Below are positions 24,001-36,806 of a DNA stretch of 64,000 nucleotides, one piece after another. This DNA comes from Icerya purchasi (lineage: Eukaryota; Arthropoda; Insecta; Hemiptera; Monophlebidae), in contig CM077115.1 of the NCBI GenBank assembly GCA_039619475.1, forward strand, positions 295,803,756 to 295,867,755, in the 5' to 3' direction. Numbering within the stretch: position 1 is the stretch's first letter; each line of letters opens with the position of its first letter. The notes under the pieces are model-generated. The model saw only the letters and a list, made by a program, of their open reading frames with translations. It was not told the origin of the DNA and ran no database searches. Position numbers and translations under genes: made by a program.

Positions 24001-25303
24001 ATAATTATATTTGGTGTGTTCCTGTTCTTTTTCTTCTTATTCCTATTCCAATGGGTGGTGTGCGCCCTCGGAAGGTACACAAGGTAGACTCGACGCCTAA
24101 GGAAGGCCGAGGACCGGCGTGGTGTCCGGTTTACAGATGGAGAAGAAGATTGTCGGAAAGTTTGATGGATTATTTTTTTTATTTTTTTTATATTTTTTTT
24201 ACGGGGCTCCTCTAGGTAGGCCAAAGGAAGGTCTATCGCGCGGTCCGATCGATGATGAAGATGAAGATGAAGATGAAGATGAAGATGAAGATAGAAGATG
24301 TAGATGTTCGTACCGTCGCGGGGACATGTTGACGTCCCATGAAATAAGATGGTGAGCGTTCTCAGGGGGTGTCTATAGGGGGTCCCAGTCTTGTCCACCA
24401 TTAGGTTGGGTAGGCCACGTGGGGGGATGTGTTCGCGCGATGTTCCAGCGCCGATGCGAGAGGGTGTCATTGGGGGGATTAAATTTCCACTGCGTAGGCC
24501 AACGGGGGGTTCCGTTGCATAGTGCGTGACTGAGTGCCACTTTCCGGGCCATGGGCCGATGTTTATTAGTTAATTTTGTTGTTTTGTTTCGAGTGGCTCA
24601 GGTGCACGCATTCCGCGTATTGTATCAGGGGGTGTCTATATATATATTTTTTTATTTTTTTTACCCGTCTAAAAGGGGTACCGGTCTTGTCTGCCGCGCC
24701 TCTCTCTTTGTTAGGAAATTTTTGTCGTATTCTTCATGTGTTCCTGTATCTCTCAGAAGACATCGAGCTCGCGTGAGATAAGATGTTAACGAATTTATTT
24801 TTTTTGTTTTTTTTTGGCAGTTATCTAATCAACTTGTTTTTTTTTATACTTCAATTCTCAAATTATTTCAGCTAATGCTAACGTAACTAATTTTTTTGTA
24901 TTGAACCAGCATGGAAGCCTATCTTAGAGTATTCTTTCCGATATTTTGTAGTTTGCGAACTGGTTATAGGCGGGTTGTTTCCCGTATTGTTTTGTTATTT
25001 TGACGGGATACGTCTCGTATTGTTCGGAATAGATACTCGTTATCTCTCATGTTTATTTTGGTTCCATTTTGTTTTTAATTGTTCTTAAAGTTTCCGCTAT
25101 ATATTTTTTTGACCTAGTGTGGTCCCAGTGGTCTGTGAGAGTGGTGTACGTGTGATAACTTAAGGGATGATGTGCGACGTACATGAGCGGGTTCAGACGG
25201 TGGAGATCTGTTCAAGACTCCGTAGCTCGGAAACGGCTTGTCCGAATCCTTTCGTTCTTGGTCACCTGAATTCTCATCCAAAACTACTGTTTTGGATGAA
25301 AAT
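21029..25303 (+). other. Non-coding interior of the LTR retroelement
   Basis: About 4.3 kb lie between gag and the purine tract. The stretch is rich in T runs, richer in G and C than the surrounding DNA, and has no pol-type motif in any frame. The ORFs here (21795-22039, 22673-23623, 24119-24781) are short and low-complexity. Local structure includes a GATGAA run at 24250-24290 and a repeated 16-mer, TCAGGGGGTGTCTATA, at 24362 and 24625. This is the layout of a large non-autonomous LTR derivative. Confidence 0.65.
24250..24290. repeat. (GATGAA)n minisatellite
   Basis: Six consecutive GATGAA-type units lie inside the retroelement interior. On the plus strand they encode Asp-Glu repeats in one frame. 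The opposite frame gives a misleading His-Leu repeat in a 182-codon ORF. Confidence 0.85.
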
Positions 25304-25316
25304 GAGGGTGGGGCAG
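25304..25316 (+). promoter_or_regulatory. Polypurine tract
   Basis: GAGGGTGGGGCAG directly precedes the 3' LTR. This is the expected position of the plus-strand primer. Confidence 0.75.
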
Positions 25317-26345
25317 TGAGACGGATTCGGCATTTCTTACGGCCTTTGTCAACGCTGTCCGAGCTAGAAAATAATATTTTGGCAATAATCATTAAATTCT
25401 CGGCGGCCTCGGCAGCGGGCAAAAGCGGCATGGTTGTCAAAGACGCTTTCTTGGCTAAAAAATCGAAGGATCCCGGCACAGATGTTCTGACCGCTGCGCC
25501 GGGATAGCGAACTGGTTTCTATGCGGGTGGCCGAAAAGCGGAGAAAGAGCCTTTGCTGGCGGTATAGGCGTTTGAAATGCGTACCGAGCTATGTTGAGCC
25601 GGCAGAAGTTTTTTTGACAAAAAACCCGAAAAGGAATACCGGCAGGGTAATCGCCGCTAAATAGAAATTAACAACCAACTTTTTAAAAAGATCCTTTTGG
25701 CGGTGTTTTTTTTATTTGTTAATATTTTTGTGTAAAATTAGTCGTCTTAGCGAAAGGCAAGAGGGAATCGAGCGATCCTCGCCAGACACATTTGAGTCTC
25801 TCGCAAGAGTCGCTTGCAAGAGTCTTAGGTTGAACGTCGTCGAGGCTCTTTTGCCTCAAGCAACTCGTCGCGTTGTCGGTTTTAAAATCGTACGTGCTCT
25901 GCCGCACGCGTTTCTTGTAGAAATTTTTTTTTTTAATATGTTAATTTGTTCACAAGTATACTCTCGGGTGAACGCTAAAATCATCCTAACAATTTTATTA
26001 TAATTTTTTTAATCCTAGCAAAAAAATATACGCGTTTAAAGTCGAAATCTTTCTTATTGGACACGGGGTGGGTCCCGGTGACATCTCCGCCGCGGAGACT
26101 TTCTTTTTTCGTTAAACCTTAGGAAGGCCTAAAGCTCTACGAATTGAGTTTCCGGTAATGACACACCGGGGTTAAGTGTCATTGGCGCCCGAAATCTTTA
26201 TTTTCTTTTATTTGTTTTATGCTTTTTTTATTTTATCATCACGGTAGCTGGTTAGTTGCAAATGTCGCCCATGAACAGGGACAAGAGCGATCAGTTACAA
26301 ATGACTACCGGAACAGGGACTTGTGAAGAGAGTGAATTCTTTATA
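25317..26345 (+). repeat. 3' LTR of the gag-only retroelement
   Basis: It copies the 5' LTR from TGAGACGG to CTTTA with a constant offset of 6754. The terminal CA reads TA here and (AT)n follows. It includes the three PBS-like words that sit inside the 5' LTR. Confidence 0.88.
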
Positions 26346-26357
26346 ATATATATATAT

Positions 26358-27949
26358 GGTGCTTTTAATACTACGTTCATTTATTCATTTCATACTTTTT
26401 TTGCTATAAACGTGATCATTTTTTTTTTTTGATTTTTAATTTTATTCACTGCCTTTAATACTACGCTAGTTTTACTTACAATTAGTTCCTTTTAAATGTG
26501 TTACTCAAATCACTGTTTCCTTCCAATGTTTTCAACCGTAATTTACGTTTACATTACTGTAACATTCATTTTATATCAATGAATACTGCAATAAACAATG
26601 TAATCTTAATCTTTTTTACCAAAAATTGTAATAAATTAACTTCACGCAACAGTTCTTTTAGTTTTAATAAAAACAGAAAAAAAAACAATAAAAATTAAAT
26701 TTTAAAGATAAGTTTATTAACTTATAAATTAACTTAAAGTATATTATTAGATGAATAAGTTATTTATACTTAATAAATCTGTATTAACTTTACTTTTTGG
26801 TATTAACTTTTTAAATACACTTTCCGCTTTTTTTCCTAAGCCCAAAAAGATTAAGAAAAAGAAAACAAATTGTTTTTTTTGTTTTTTTTTTTTTCAATTT
26901 GTAATAAAGCATTTTTCCGCCTACAGCTCTTTATCTGAAGTGTTTTTCTTTCTTTTTTTCTGCAACTCCGAAAACCTTAATTTTTCATGTCACACTAACT
27001 ATCAATAAGGCTTTTATATACGGCCTGGTGGGATTTATACAACAGCACTGGACTTCGAATGGAATAACTCACAAATATGAATCGGAGTAGTCGTATCATA
27101 TATATTTATATTCAACATTTTAACGGTATTTTTTCACTTCTGATTTTCATATAAACGTTCTTTTCCGAAAAGGAAAAAAAGAAAAAAAAAACAACTTTAA
27201 TAGCAAAATCAAATAGCAAAAAAAATGCTACATTTATACCTGCCTACGGTTAATGACCGTAGAACCCGACTCAGAATTAAGACTTCAATTTAAAATTCGA
27301 CAATAATAAGAAGGCGTTGTTGCCAATACGAAAACATTCGTACGTTTGTCTGATTTGTTTTTGTATTCGCTGAGTAAGCGAAATCTTAAATTTAGGGAAA
27401 ATAGGAATTAGGTGAATTGGGAATTAGGCGAAATCGGAAGTTTGCCAATTTAAAATGATCAAAAATGAAAAACATTAAATCCGAGTAACTCCGTGCTTAA
27501 TAAACAACTGTATCAAAAAAGATGCACTATTTTTATTTTAGCAAATAACGTAAGTAATAATGATTATCTAAAACGATTTATCTAAGTACACAAAATACCT
27601 ACATTACTCATTCGGAATTTTTCAAAAAGTAAACGTAAATTGACTTCATAAACAAAAATAATTAATAAACGTTATAATATCCCTATTACGATACAAATAA
27701 ATAATGCACATTTAATTATAGGCGCAATATACATACTTTTATAATACATTCCGCAGTAAATTCTTAAAAATTCTTACGAGTAAGAACATGAAATTATAAT
27801 ATATTACGATTTCCAAATGTATCACATTTATCTATATATATTAATAAACTGACTTGCATAAATTGATTATAATTCCAAAATTATCAACACCCCGGTAATT
27901 CCTACTTTTGATATTAGCTAAAAACACGAGTTTCACAATTTGAACCGTT
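26358..27949. other. AT-rich non-coding stretch
   Basis: It contains the low-complexity ORFs 26498-26698 and 26751-27008 and several T and A runs. No domain or RNA was recognised. Confidence 0.5.
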
Positions 27950-28590
27950 GCTTCAGTATACAGTCACAGCGCATTCCCATATTTATCGCAGCAAATACGA
28001 CACGGGACAAGCCTCTCGAGGAATCGCCGGTGCGTCCGCTTATCCCACAGCCCATCTGCCAGATCGTCCGTACGTCCCATTCTTCCTCCCCCGCCGCTGA
28101 ACGACTACTCGACGAGAAACATTTCCAGAGCCTCCAAGTACAGTTAGAAGATGTTCCCCCGTGAACTGTTAAAGACCACAACAGATGCATGGCCTCGGGT
28201 CCCTAAGCTAAAATTCCCGAATTGATTGTGTTCAACGGCTATCCCAAGAAAGTGCTTGGTCGGCACCAGCCACGACTTTTCCATTCGAATATAAACATCC
28301 GGAATATACCGATAATACGTGCATCGCCCCTTTCACGACGAACACCACTCTCATCGTTCCATTCGTTCAGTATCGCCTTCCTGTCGACCTGTTTACGAAC
28401 CTCGCCAGGCGTCGAATTCTCTCGGGCGGAAAACGGTGTTCCCTCTATAGTGCACTCCTTATCATTTTTCAGCCAGTCTAGTGTTGTTTCCCTTTCTCGT
28501 ACTAAATAATCTCTACCGGGAGCATTCCCGCGGTAACGGACAGGACTTCCTCGATGTCATTCGGTAGCCCCTACACAGTGCAAACAGTGC
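27950..28590 (-). pseudogene. R1-like LINE ORF2 C-terminal region
   Basis: On the minus strand from about 28585, the frames read LPNDIEEVLSVTAGMLPVEI. They continue, through stops, with ..GRCTYYRYIPDVYIRMEKSW (about 28335-28270) and the Cys-rich CICCGL..FTGEHLL. R1/loner-type ORF2 proteins have the same order after the reverse transcriptase: VTAGMLPVEL..RERA, W..RW...GRWT..LIP.V..W, then C..C......EH..F.CP. Many stops and frameshifts are present. The 5' part is absent and the last portion near 27950 is only weakly aligned. Confidence 0.58.
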
Positions 28591-31268
28591 GGGCCCTTAC
28601 GCGCAACATATCAGATAACAGAGATGCTTGGCAACATCAAGCTGCCATGCAGTAGCACAGTGTACAATATACAATAGTCTCTCGGTCATGATCAGACATG
28701 AGTTCACAATGGCATTTTAGCGATAGGCAATAACTTCAATTATTTCTGCCATCACGGTTATTTATTGGTCCGGCTATTATTACTCTCATGCTCATCACGC
28801 TATCAACGTTACACAGCTTGAATTAACATACTTCTGCTACTGTAATGTTTCTCATTCTTATTCGCAACATAAATTGCTTTATTTTGCTACCCACGTTACA
28901 AGTACTTAAATTACATGTCATTCGTCGCTTTACCCAATCATAAATTTTTAGCTAGTAACACCTTTACACAAATAATATAAACCACTTTAAATCTTCAAAG
29001 ATTATAATCATTACACGCTAATTTACAAATGTTACCTTTTTTTTTAGGTACGTAATTTTACCTAATAAATAAGAACAACTATTCTATTGAATAGTCAAAA
29101 AATTACGCGTAATTTTCCATTAAAAATAAAAGTTTCTTCGACATACAGTACATCAACTTTTTACTCAATTTCTATTTATTTAGTTTTTTTTACGCGAGTT
29201 GAGGTTCACATTGCCAATTTTTTTTTTTTTAATTTTTTCTTTTTTGGAAATTTTTCCTTTTGTAGCCGCGCGATTTATTACGGGGTAACGTTATTTTTCA
29301 CACGTTTACCGCGCGTGTCGTGATACTATCATCACGTTACAATTTCGCTGTACGCGCATGTAATAATCAAGCAAAATAAAATAAACAATCGTCTGCATAC
29401 ATAAAAGAACATAATTTTACATGCATATATATTAGCCTACTCCATGAACCTACTTTCGTCGTTCATTGCACCTTAAATATGGTTAATGTACATTCCGGCA
29501 AACATACCTTCTTTTTCTATTACTCGCTGCGGCGGGGATTAGTAAGATATGTTTAGCACAACGTCAACTAATTTGAATACGTTCAAGAAAAAGAAATAAA
29601 ACGCAGAAACTCAAGCGTAAAATAATACTGAGCACCAGAAAACGTGGGTGTAACGACGACCGGAAATTACCGATAGTGCCGCGCCAGCCTGGCAACAAAC
29701 AAGAGACCATAATACTAATATCGTATAAATAAACTGGATAAAACACCATCATGCAAAATAAAGCGAACCACCGAACTTACTGGATTTTTGTTTCTTTCAA
29801 TAAGTACAGGCGTTTTGTTCATTTTATTAGGGTAAATAAAATTTTGCAAAAACAAGTTTTTCAACCATGTGGTTCAGAGTCTGATCCTTAATCGACACAT
29901 ATTTTAAATGTTTGATCGAAACAAGTTTAAAATGTTCACGCTCATTTGCTTCATTTATTATTCCGAACGACAACAAATCCGGGAAGATAAAAACATAAGA
30001 AAAGCAAAAACCAGAGCTGTCACTGACAAATAAACTTCAGTTTTCATTAGAGCAGCACTAAATTAAACGGACTTAAATGGCCGTACCCGTACACGCTGGA
30101 AAAAGGTTTTAAACGGATTTTTTGATACTCTCATGTTGTATTACTTATAAAGCGATATTAGCCCGAAAACGTACTATAAGTAAAATTCCTACCGCATAGC
30201 CATATGTACAAGTGCGCGGCGGGCTTGCTTTTCGTACGTATCGAAAATAATTATGCGGTTCCGAAAAAACCATAAAAGCTCTTAATCGATTTATTTTACT
30301 CTACGTTTCATCGAAATTATCCGGCAAATACAGAGAAGACAAGTAAACAAATACGCTGCCTATATCATTTTCTGGATTAATGAAAATAAAATCCGATTAT
30401 ACGCGCTTCGGCATTAATGATTTCCAATTAGACGAGCAAAACCGAACCGAATACATAATATACTGAGAACTAGGGGCATGGGTAAAACACTCCGGACACA
30501 GTTATATCCTCGGAAATACCTCCGGCGGTGTGATATAATATATCTCAACTCCGAAAGACGTCACACTACAAACAAATGTCATTCCGGATACAGTCGGATT
30601 TACCTCTGACGACCGGATGATTTAATACATCACAACTCCGGAAAATGTTCAAAGACGTTCCCCGTTACTTTATGCGTTTGGAGTACTACATGAAGTTGTA
30701 GTTATGTATGCAGCGAATATTGCGATTCATACATCTAGGTATAAGATACGTATAATACATATCCGCAGTCATATATCCAACTACTCTAACGGAATTGATT
30801 TGCGCATCTCTACTACTGGGGACTGATTAGTTTACATTTAATTTAAAAACAAATAAACAATAATAAGTATTATTACAAATAAAATAGTTGCGTCGCATAA
30901 AATTACACTCGGCTGAATAAAATCAACGAGACAGGAAATTAAAACACGTAACCCGCACGATATGAAAATCGGCAGCCTGCTACGATCTCCTAAGAGTCTT
31001 TTCCCGAATGATGAATCTTTTCACTCGCTAATTCTTCAAAACTCAATGTTTGTTTTCGTTAAATTTAACCGATCATCCCCATCATTCGCTATCCGACAAT
31101 CTTCATTATTACCGGTATCTATTATCTATTATTACTACACATTTTAGCTCATCTATTACCGGTGTTAACCCAGCGCGAACGATAATTATTTATATTTCCA
31201 ACATACAACAGTAGCATTTAAATTCCATCGCCGCTAACCAACTACACACTAAGCGGTAGATGACTCAT
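28591..31268. other. Non-coding stretch, nothing recognised
   Basis: No domain-bearing ORF was found. T runs lie near 29220-29245. Confidence 0.45.
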
Positions 31269-31270
31269 TT

Positions 31271-31307
31271 CTGTCTGTCTGTCTGTGTGTGTGTGTGTGT
31301 GTGTGTA
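31271..31307. repeat. (CTGT)n-(GT)n microsatellite
   Basis: About four CTGT units pass directly into a long GT run. Confidence 0.9.
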
Positions 31308-34300
31308 TCACATGTGTTATTGAATTCCAAAATTTTATTCTCTATTCAATAAAATTCAAAGCACCTCTTTCATCCGGCCAATATACTAAACAATCGCTCG
31401 CTAGTTTCCACTTTGCCGGCTACAAACACTGGATTCGCCGTTTGCTAATCCCGTTCAGTCTACAGAAAGACAGAGCGTACTGACGTGCTGATACCTACTT
31501 TAAAGAGAAGTAACACGCTCCTAAAATTTCCACCATTTTATAGTCGTTAATCATTTTGATGTAAATAATAGCCGCCTCAATTCCGGTTCGGCGCATTTTC
31601 TCTTTGTGTTTCGGTTGACCGCGATAGACTTGTCACGTAGGCGTCCGTCAGTGGCGAACCTACTACTGCACTTTTTCGCAGAACAAAGCTACACATTTTC
31701 ACGTGCGAGAACTGGTTTTATAGCCGGGAAATTTATAGAGAAGAGCTAACAACCACGTTAAATTCCGGAATTTATTCAAAATGGAAATGGAAGAAATCGC
31801 CAACAAAAGTTGACGAATATATAGCGGAAAACCAAGAAACGCGCAATCTTTATTTGGCAAAAAACAAAAAAACAAAAAAACACTGGACAACCGTTGGCCG
31901 TCTAGAGCGATTCTAGAATGCATATTTCGTGATTGTGGAAAATAATGCACAAATATACAAATCTGCTGTATTTGGACAAAACCACACACCTCCGACAATT
32001 CAGTGTGGTCCGCATAAAGACGCCATTTTTACCTTCGCCCGAAACAAATAGCGATTTATACCGACTAAAAAACAAAAAAACCATCTCCCACTGAAACGAC
32101 GAACAGAATTAATTTCGTTATCGATATAAAATTATGAGAAAATTTATACGAAAATTAAACGAATTTTTCCCGTTGCTCTTAGCATACAGCCCCTGGGGCA
32201 TAAGCTGCACCCATGGCACCAATAAGAGTGTACTTATTCGTCAGAGGTGGAATTATTGTAGTTTATGTAAAAAAAATTTAAATCGACGACTGGTATCTAA
32301 ACGAAACCGAGCCCCGCTCCAAAAAATGGAAATACCATTAGATCAAGAGCATCTGCATAATTGCACAGTGTTGGGGAGTAGTACAGTCAAACAGATTTTT
32401 TTCTTTTAATTGGTGATGGTCTGTTCCGGCTGTTCTCTTGCGCGTGTTAATTTTTATTATTTCGTTTTTCATTCCAATACGCATTGTAAAACACGGTTTA
32501 CAAAGTGCTTATTGAAAAGTTAAACTCCGAAAGTTATTATTAGCATTAAAAAGCAAAAAAAAATAAATAAAAACAGAAAACCAATCTACATACAGTAGAG
32601 ACTCCCGATTATCCGACTTTCGGGTTATCCGACTCTAATAGTAATGGGGGGAGGACAGCAATAGCCCCTTATTACAAGTAAAAATAGTGAAAAAAGTATC
32701 GGCACGTTAATGTTTGCATTCTCGTATATCATTCATTTAAACTCTGGGAAAATCTAAGTAAGTTTGATTTAAACCTAATTGAAATAATAAGAAAATTCTT
32801 AAAAAATAAAGAGAAATTATTTTCCAGAATAAGGATAATGAAACAATTTATCGAAGGGTTTTTTTGAAAGCTATGTATTGGGGAATATTTTGTAATCGTG
32901 ACTCGTGAAAGTTTTTTATTTTTTGCCACACCGGCCAAACCTGGCCATAATTAGCATTTCTCGATATGGTCTAAAATAGAAAAATTAAAATTAAAAGCGA
33001 TATTTGGCAACTGATGATAATGTTGAATTATGTAACTACCTAAACTTTTCCATCAAAAAGATTATTCGAACAAAAAGAAGTCAAAACCGGTAATTTTGAA
33101 ATTTAAACGGCTAAAATTCAACTAGTCGCACCATCCGTACCTGTAAGAAACTATATCTGGTTTAAACAGGATCTACTAGGATCAATGCCTGAGATAAACT
33201 TATAAATATAAAATCGATTTTGATCTTTAACCGCAAAAAAAGAAGTAAATTAGAGCAAATTAAAACATCAGAGTTTCGATTAAAGCAAAAATTTGGCCAA
33301 TAATTGACCGCAACCGGAACTCCCGTCGTAGACAAAGATCTTTTCAATATGCGAGTCGATGAACGCGTTACATGCAGAAGCTACACTGCACGGCAGCACA
33401 ATGTGCGACCAACTTTGAAAGCAGTCTCAAATTTAAGGGAATGATAATTAAAAAAAAAAAAAAAAAAAAAGGTGTTTCTTAAACGGTACCTACTGAAAAA
33501 TATGAACACCTTCCATCTTCAACATACAGAAGAGCGTATTTTGATCTAATTTTGAAAATTAACAATTAGGCTCTATTTAAACCCGGACGGCGAAAAAAAT
33601 GCCACGCAAAATAATAAGCATAATGTGTCAGTGAAATTGTAAATCAACTCGATAATGAGAGATAGCACACGGGGACAGTTTGTAACGTTTAAATTACGCA
33701 TGAATACAAAATACGAAGTAAAAAATAAAAAAAATCAAATTAAACATACGAATGAAAAGCGGAAACCTGGCTGGAAATACGTAACACTTTTATCGAATAC
33801 TCTGCACCGGGATGATGCATGAACAGCTTGGATGTGTGTGACATAAAACATATGGATCCTATCCAGCTCCAGCGACTAAAATAGCAACTCGTTCGTTATC
33901 TTCCAGCCCAACCTACGTCTGAAAATAAACACACAAAACTATCATCTCCCTAGCTCTCTCTCTGTTCAACGCTAACAACACTTGAATACACACATAGCGG
34001 CATATCAACTCGTGAATGGCGCGGGGGAGGGGTCTAGGGCGGCAGATGGGAGAGTAAACATAAAACTCGCTTATTAAATATCTGTTACCAGTAGTAGTGT
34101 AATAAATAACGCAATTTCTGAACTTTCATGAGATTTTTTTTGCTTTTGTACCGATTTTTGTTCTTTATATTATCCGCTACTGGAAATTCTAATAATCGGA
34201 AAATTCTACATTATGTGTAACAACTACAAAATGCCGTGTATTCGCTGAACTGAACTAATAACTTCATTTTTTTTTTTTTCATTTTGCAAAACAAAAACGT

Positions 34301-35700
34301 TTTTTTTAATTACGTGTTTCGTATCCAATCACCGCGACTCTTTTAACGTGCTAAAACTTCTAGAGTTCAGGACCAGCAGAGGTTCTTCCAAATATGTGAC
34401 ATTCGGCCGAATAGTTCACCGCTGTGACTCAGCGACATTCCGTCACGGTTGACTTGATCTCTATTTATGTCGAAATCAATGTATAATAATATAACTACAC
34501 TTGTTTAAATATACGAAAAATAAAAAAAACAACCGAAGATCTGCATTACGTGCTTCGTTCTATTCAACGAAACACGACACACATGTAAATATCATTTTCA
34601 ACTAGAATAACGTTTCCGTTTGAAAATAATAGTGGCTTAACCCGTCACCAATCGCACACGATCGTTTTCAACTGGTACAAAATATGACCGCGCAAATCGT
34701 TATGGTTTTTTTTTTCCCATTTATATGGCCTGGTCTGTCATCCACTTAGCCATCCCATCATACTCTAGAAATTAAACCAATATATTATTATTAATTATAA
34801 AGCGAAGCATGGCAAAAATTTCAATATGGCCAGAACAAAGTAAATAATGAACACCAATGGAAGGATACTTATTAGACTTTTATTTTGTTACACTTACATT
34901 GCTTTTTTATTTTGATTTTTTATATATTTTTACATTTCTGATTCATCTGTTTTACAAACTGTATTATCCACAAAAATGCATAAAATGCAAATAGGTTGCT
35001 AGCGTGCTGCATAACAATATTGGGGGCTGTTGTACAGTCAAAATGGAAGGGTATCTCGTGGATCTACCATTCTGTAACATCATCCTTGTCAAGAATCAAC
35101 GAATTCTTTGCGTGTAGAAATAATACGCCGAGACTAGTTTCTAAATAGTTCCCTCGTCACTGGCAAACACCATTAGAGTAACTGCTTCCTCTTCTACATC
35201 ACCGAACAGTTCCATTTTGCTTTTTTCTTCTGTTTTTTTTTTTTTTTCGGGATGAAATAATTCCAAAATATATCTTCAAGTCGGGAAGACCATAATTCAG
35301 ATAACAACTAAATAACACGAACAAAGTAAAAATATCGTCAAACGGAGATGATAAAAAAACTATAACCCGACTGGGCGGAAATGGTTCAATCATCCCCGAT
35401 GAAAAATTATCAGTTCTTGCAAGAGCTGCAGTAACAATCATAGTCCAATAAAATGGTGAGTGTTGCACAATTACTGTCTGATTAAAGTACGAAAAATAAA
35501 AATTCGTTTTTCTTTGTGTCACATGCATGTTTACCCGCTGATGATTATTACACTGATTTTTGACCGCCTTTACCTCCTCTTCAAATTCTGGCTAAACCAA
35601 CGTGTACTAAAAACCCGGTCGAAAAGACCGCGATGTAATTGACACGATGGCTTACGGACCAAATCCTTATAATTAACTACGTTTCTAGAGTTTTATTATT
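31308..35700. other. Non-coding stretch, possibly intronic or intergenic
   Basis: No convincing coding exon was found. CAGTAGAGACTCCCGATTAT preceded by TA at 32591 looks like one end of a pogo/Tigger-type transposon, but no matching inverted end was found. Poly-A runs lie near 33450-33470. If the exon at 38120-38372 is real, later exons of that gene should lie at lower coordinates, but none was identified here. Confidence 0.4.
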
Positions 35701-36806
35701 AGGATTCGGCACACATATAATGTACAAAATAATATCCTAGTAATTGTAAGACGGTTCAGAAACGACAAAAATATCAAATAAAAATCAATAACTAACGAAC
35801 GGTTTGAATTATAAACTTCACAATTGGATCATAAATTACAATTAAAATTCTTTTTAACATAATCTATAACTTCAAGCTAACCGATTACCCTGGTTGGCAA
35901 AAAAAAACAAACAAAAAACGGTCAAGAATATATATAATAATGGAATATAAAACGACCTCAAAAATCACCCTTAAAAATTTCATAACTCATCACCAGATAA
36001 CTCTTTAAAAATGAAACTCAAAATTCGGAAGTTCCTTCATAAAATCAAAAAATTATGGTTGAAAGATTATTTAACCCCCCCCCCCCACCGTTTAGGCCAA
36101 AAATAACAAAAAAAGAAAAAAAAGGAAGTTCGCGTAAGTAATAGCTTGAGTAAAAACGTTGGAGAAGACAAAACATATCTCAAGCATATGCATAAAATAC
36201 CGCTTCGTAGAAAAAATGTGTCCAAGCATACAACTTTATATTTAGACCCTTGAGGCGCCGAAAGCTCGAAAATTTTGAAATATTTTTTTTTCTGGGCATG
36301 CGATATATTGTTAGAAAGATTGTGTTTTTTGTCGGGAACAAACCCGTATTTCATTTCATTAACAAAACTTTCCAAGTTGACGACGAAAAGTTCAAAAAAG
36401 CGCGAAAAATGACGTGTCCCCCCTTAACACCGCGAATATTACAGCCGGAAATTTTGAATCGAGTTAAAAATATGCGCATACCCGTATATTTCTCTAGTTT
36501 GGATTATCCAGGTTTCCAACTTTAAAGTATAAGCCCTCGCAGCGCCGAAAGATCAAAATTATTGAAAAAAATATTTTCTTTTCTCTAGGCAAGTGATATA
36601 TTGTGGAAAGGACGCGGCGCTATTTGTCGGGAACGAAACCGTATTTCGTTTCCTTAACGATACTTTCGTAGTTGCCGACTTTGCGCTGCATAAAATCAGA
36701 TTTCTTTGTTTTAAATTTTGTATTGTGTAAATATAAATTATAGCCATCTTTAATTTAACAGACGGAATCCCCAGCGCATGAAACATCATGCTTGACTGAA
36801 CTTGTT
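35701..36806. mobile_element. Tandem-subunit repeat element, copy A
   Basis: It begins AGGATTCGGCACACAT and ends at CATCATGCTTGACTGAACTT. Both ends and the interior recur at 49839-53246. Inside, two roughly 287-bp subunits are recognised by GGCGCCGAAAGCTCGAAA at 36254 and GCAGCGCCGAAAGATC at 36540. Each is followed by a GTGATATATTGT-type word and a GTCGGGAAC..CCGTATTTC word. It is non-coding. The start contains a decayed version of the 12-bp hairpin seen intact in copy B. The class is unknown, perhaps a MITE with satellite-like internal units. Confidence 0.6.
36075..36086. repeat. C homopolymer, about 12 bases
   Basis: An uninterrupted C run lies between AT-rich flanks inside repeat copy A. 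Confidence 0.85.

Larger units (their letters stand above)
18563..26345 (+). mobile_element. Complete two-LTR retroelement, gag-like only
   Basis: Two direct copies of a roughly 1.03-kb sequence, at a constant offset of 6754 bases, bound a 5.7-kb interior. The interior begins with a tRNA-Lys-type primer binding site and ends with a purine-rich tract directly before the second LTR. The only substantial ORF is a gag-like coiled-coil protein at 19943-21028. No protease, reverse transcriptase, RNase H or integrase motif was found in 21029-25303, so the element would need enzymes from a relative. Long LTRs and a Lys-type primer site occur in the Osvaldo/Ulysses group of Ty3/gypsy elements, but that placement is inference. 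The LTRs look identical by eye, which suggests recent insertion. Confidence 0.85.

Noticed and set aside
23922..24470. 182-codon minus-strand ORF with a His-Leu repeat
   Set aside because: It is antisense to the LTR element interior; the repeat is simply the GATGAA minisatellite read backwards.
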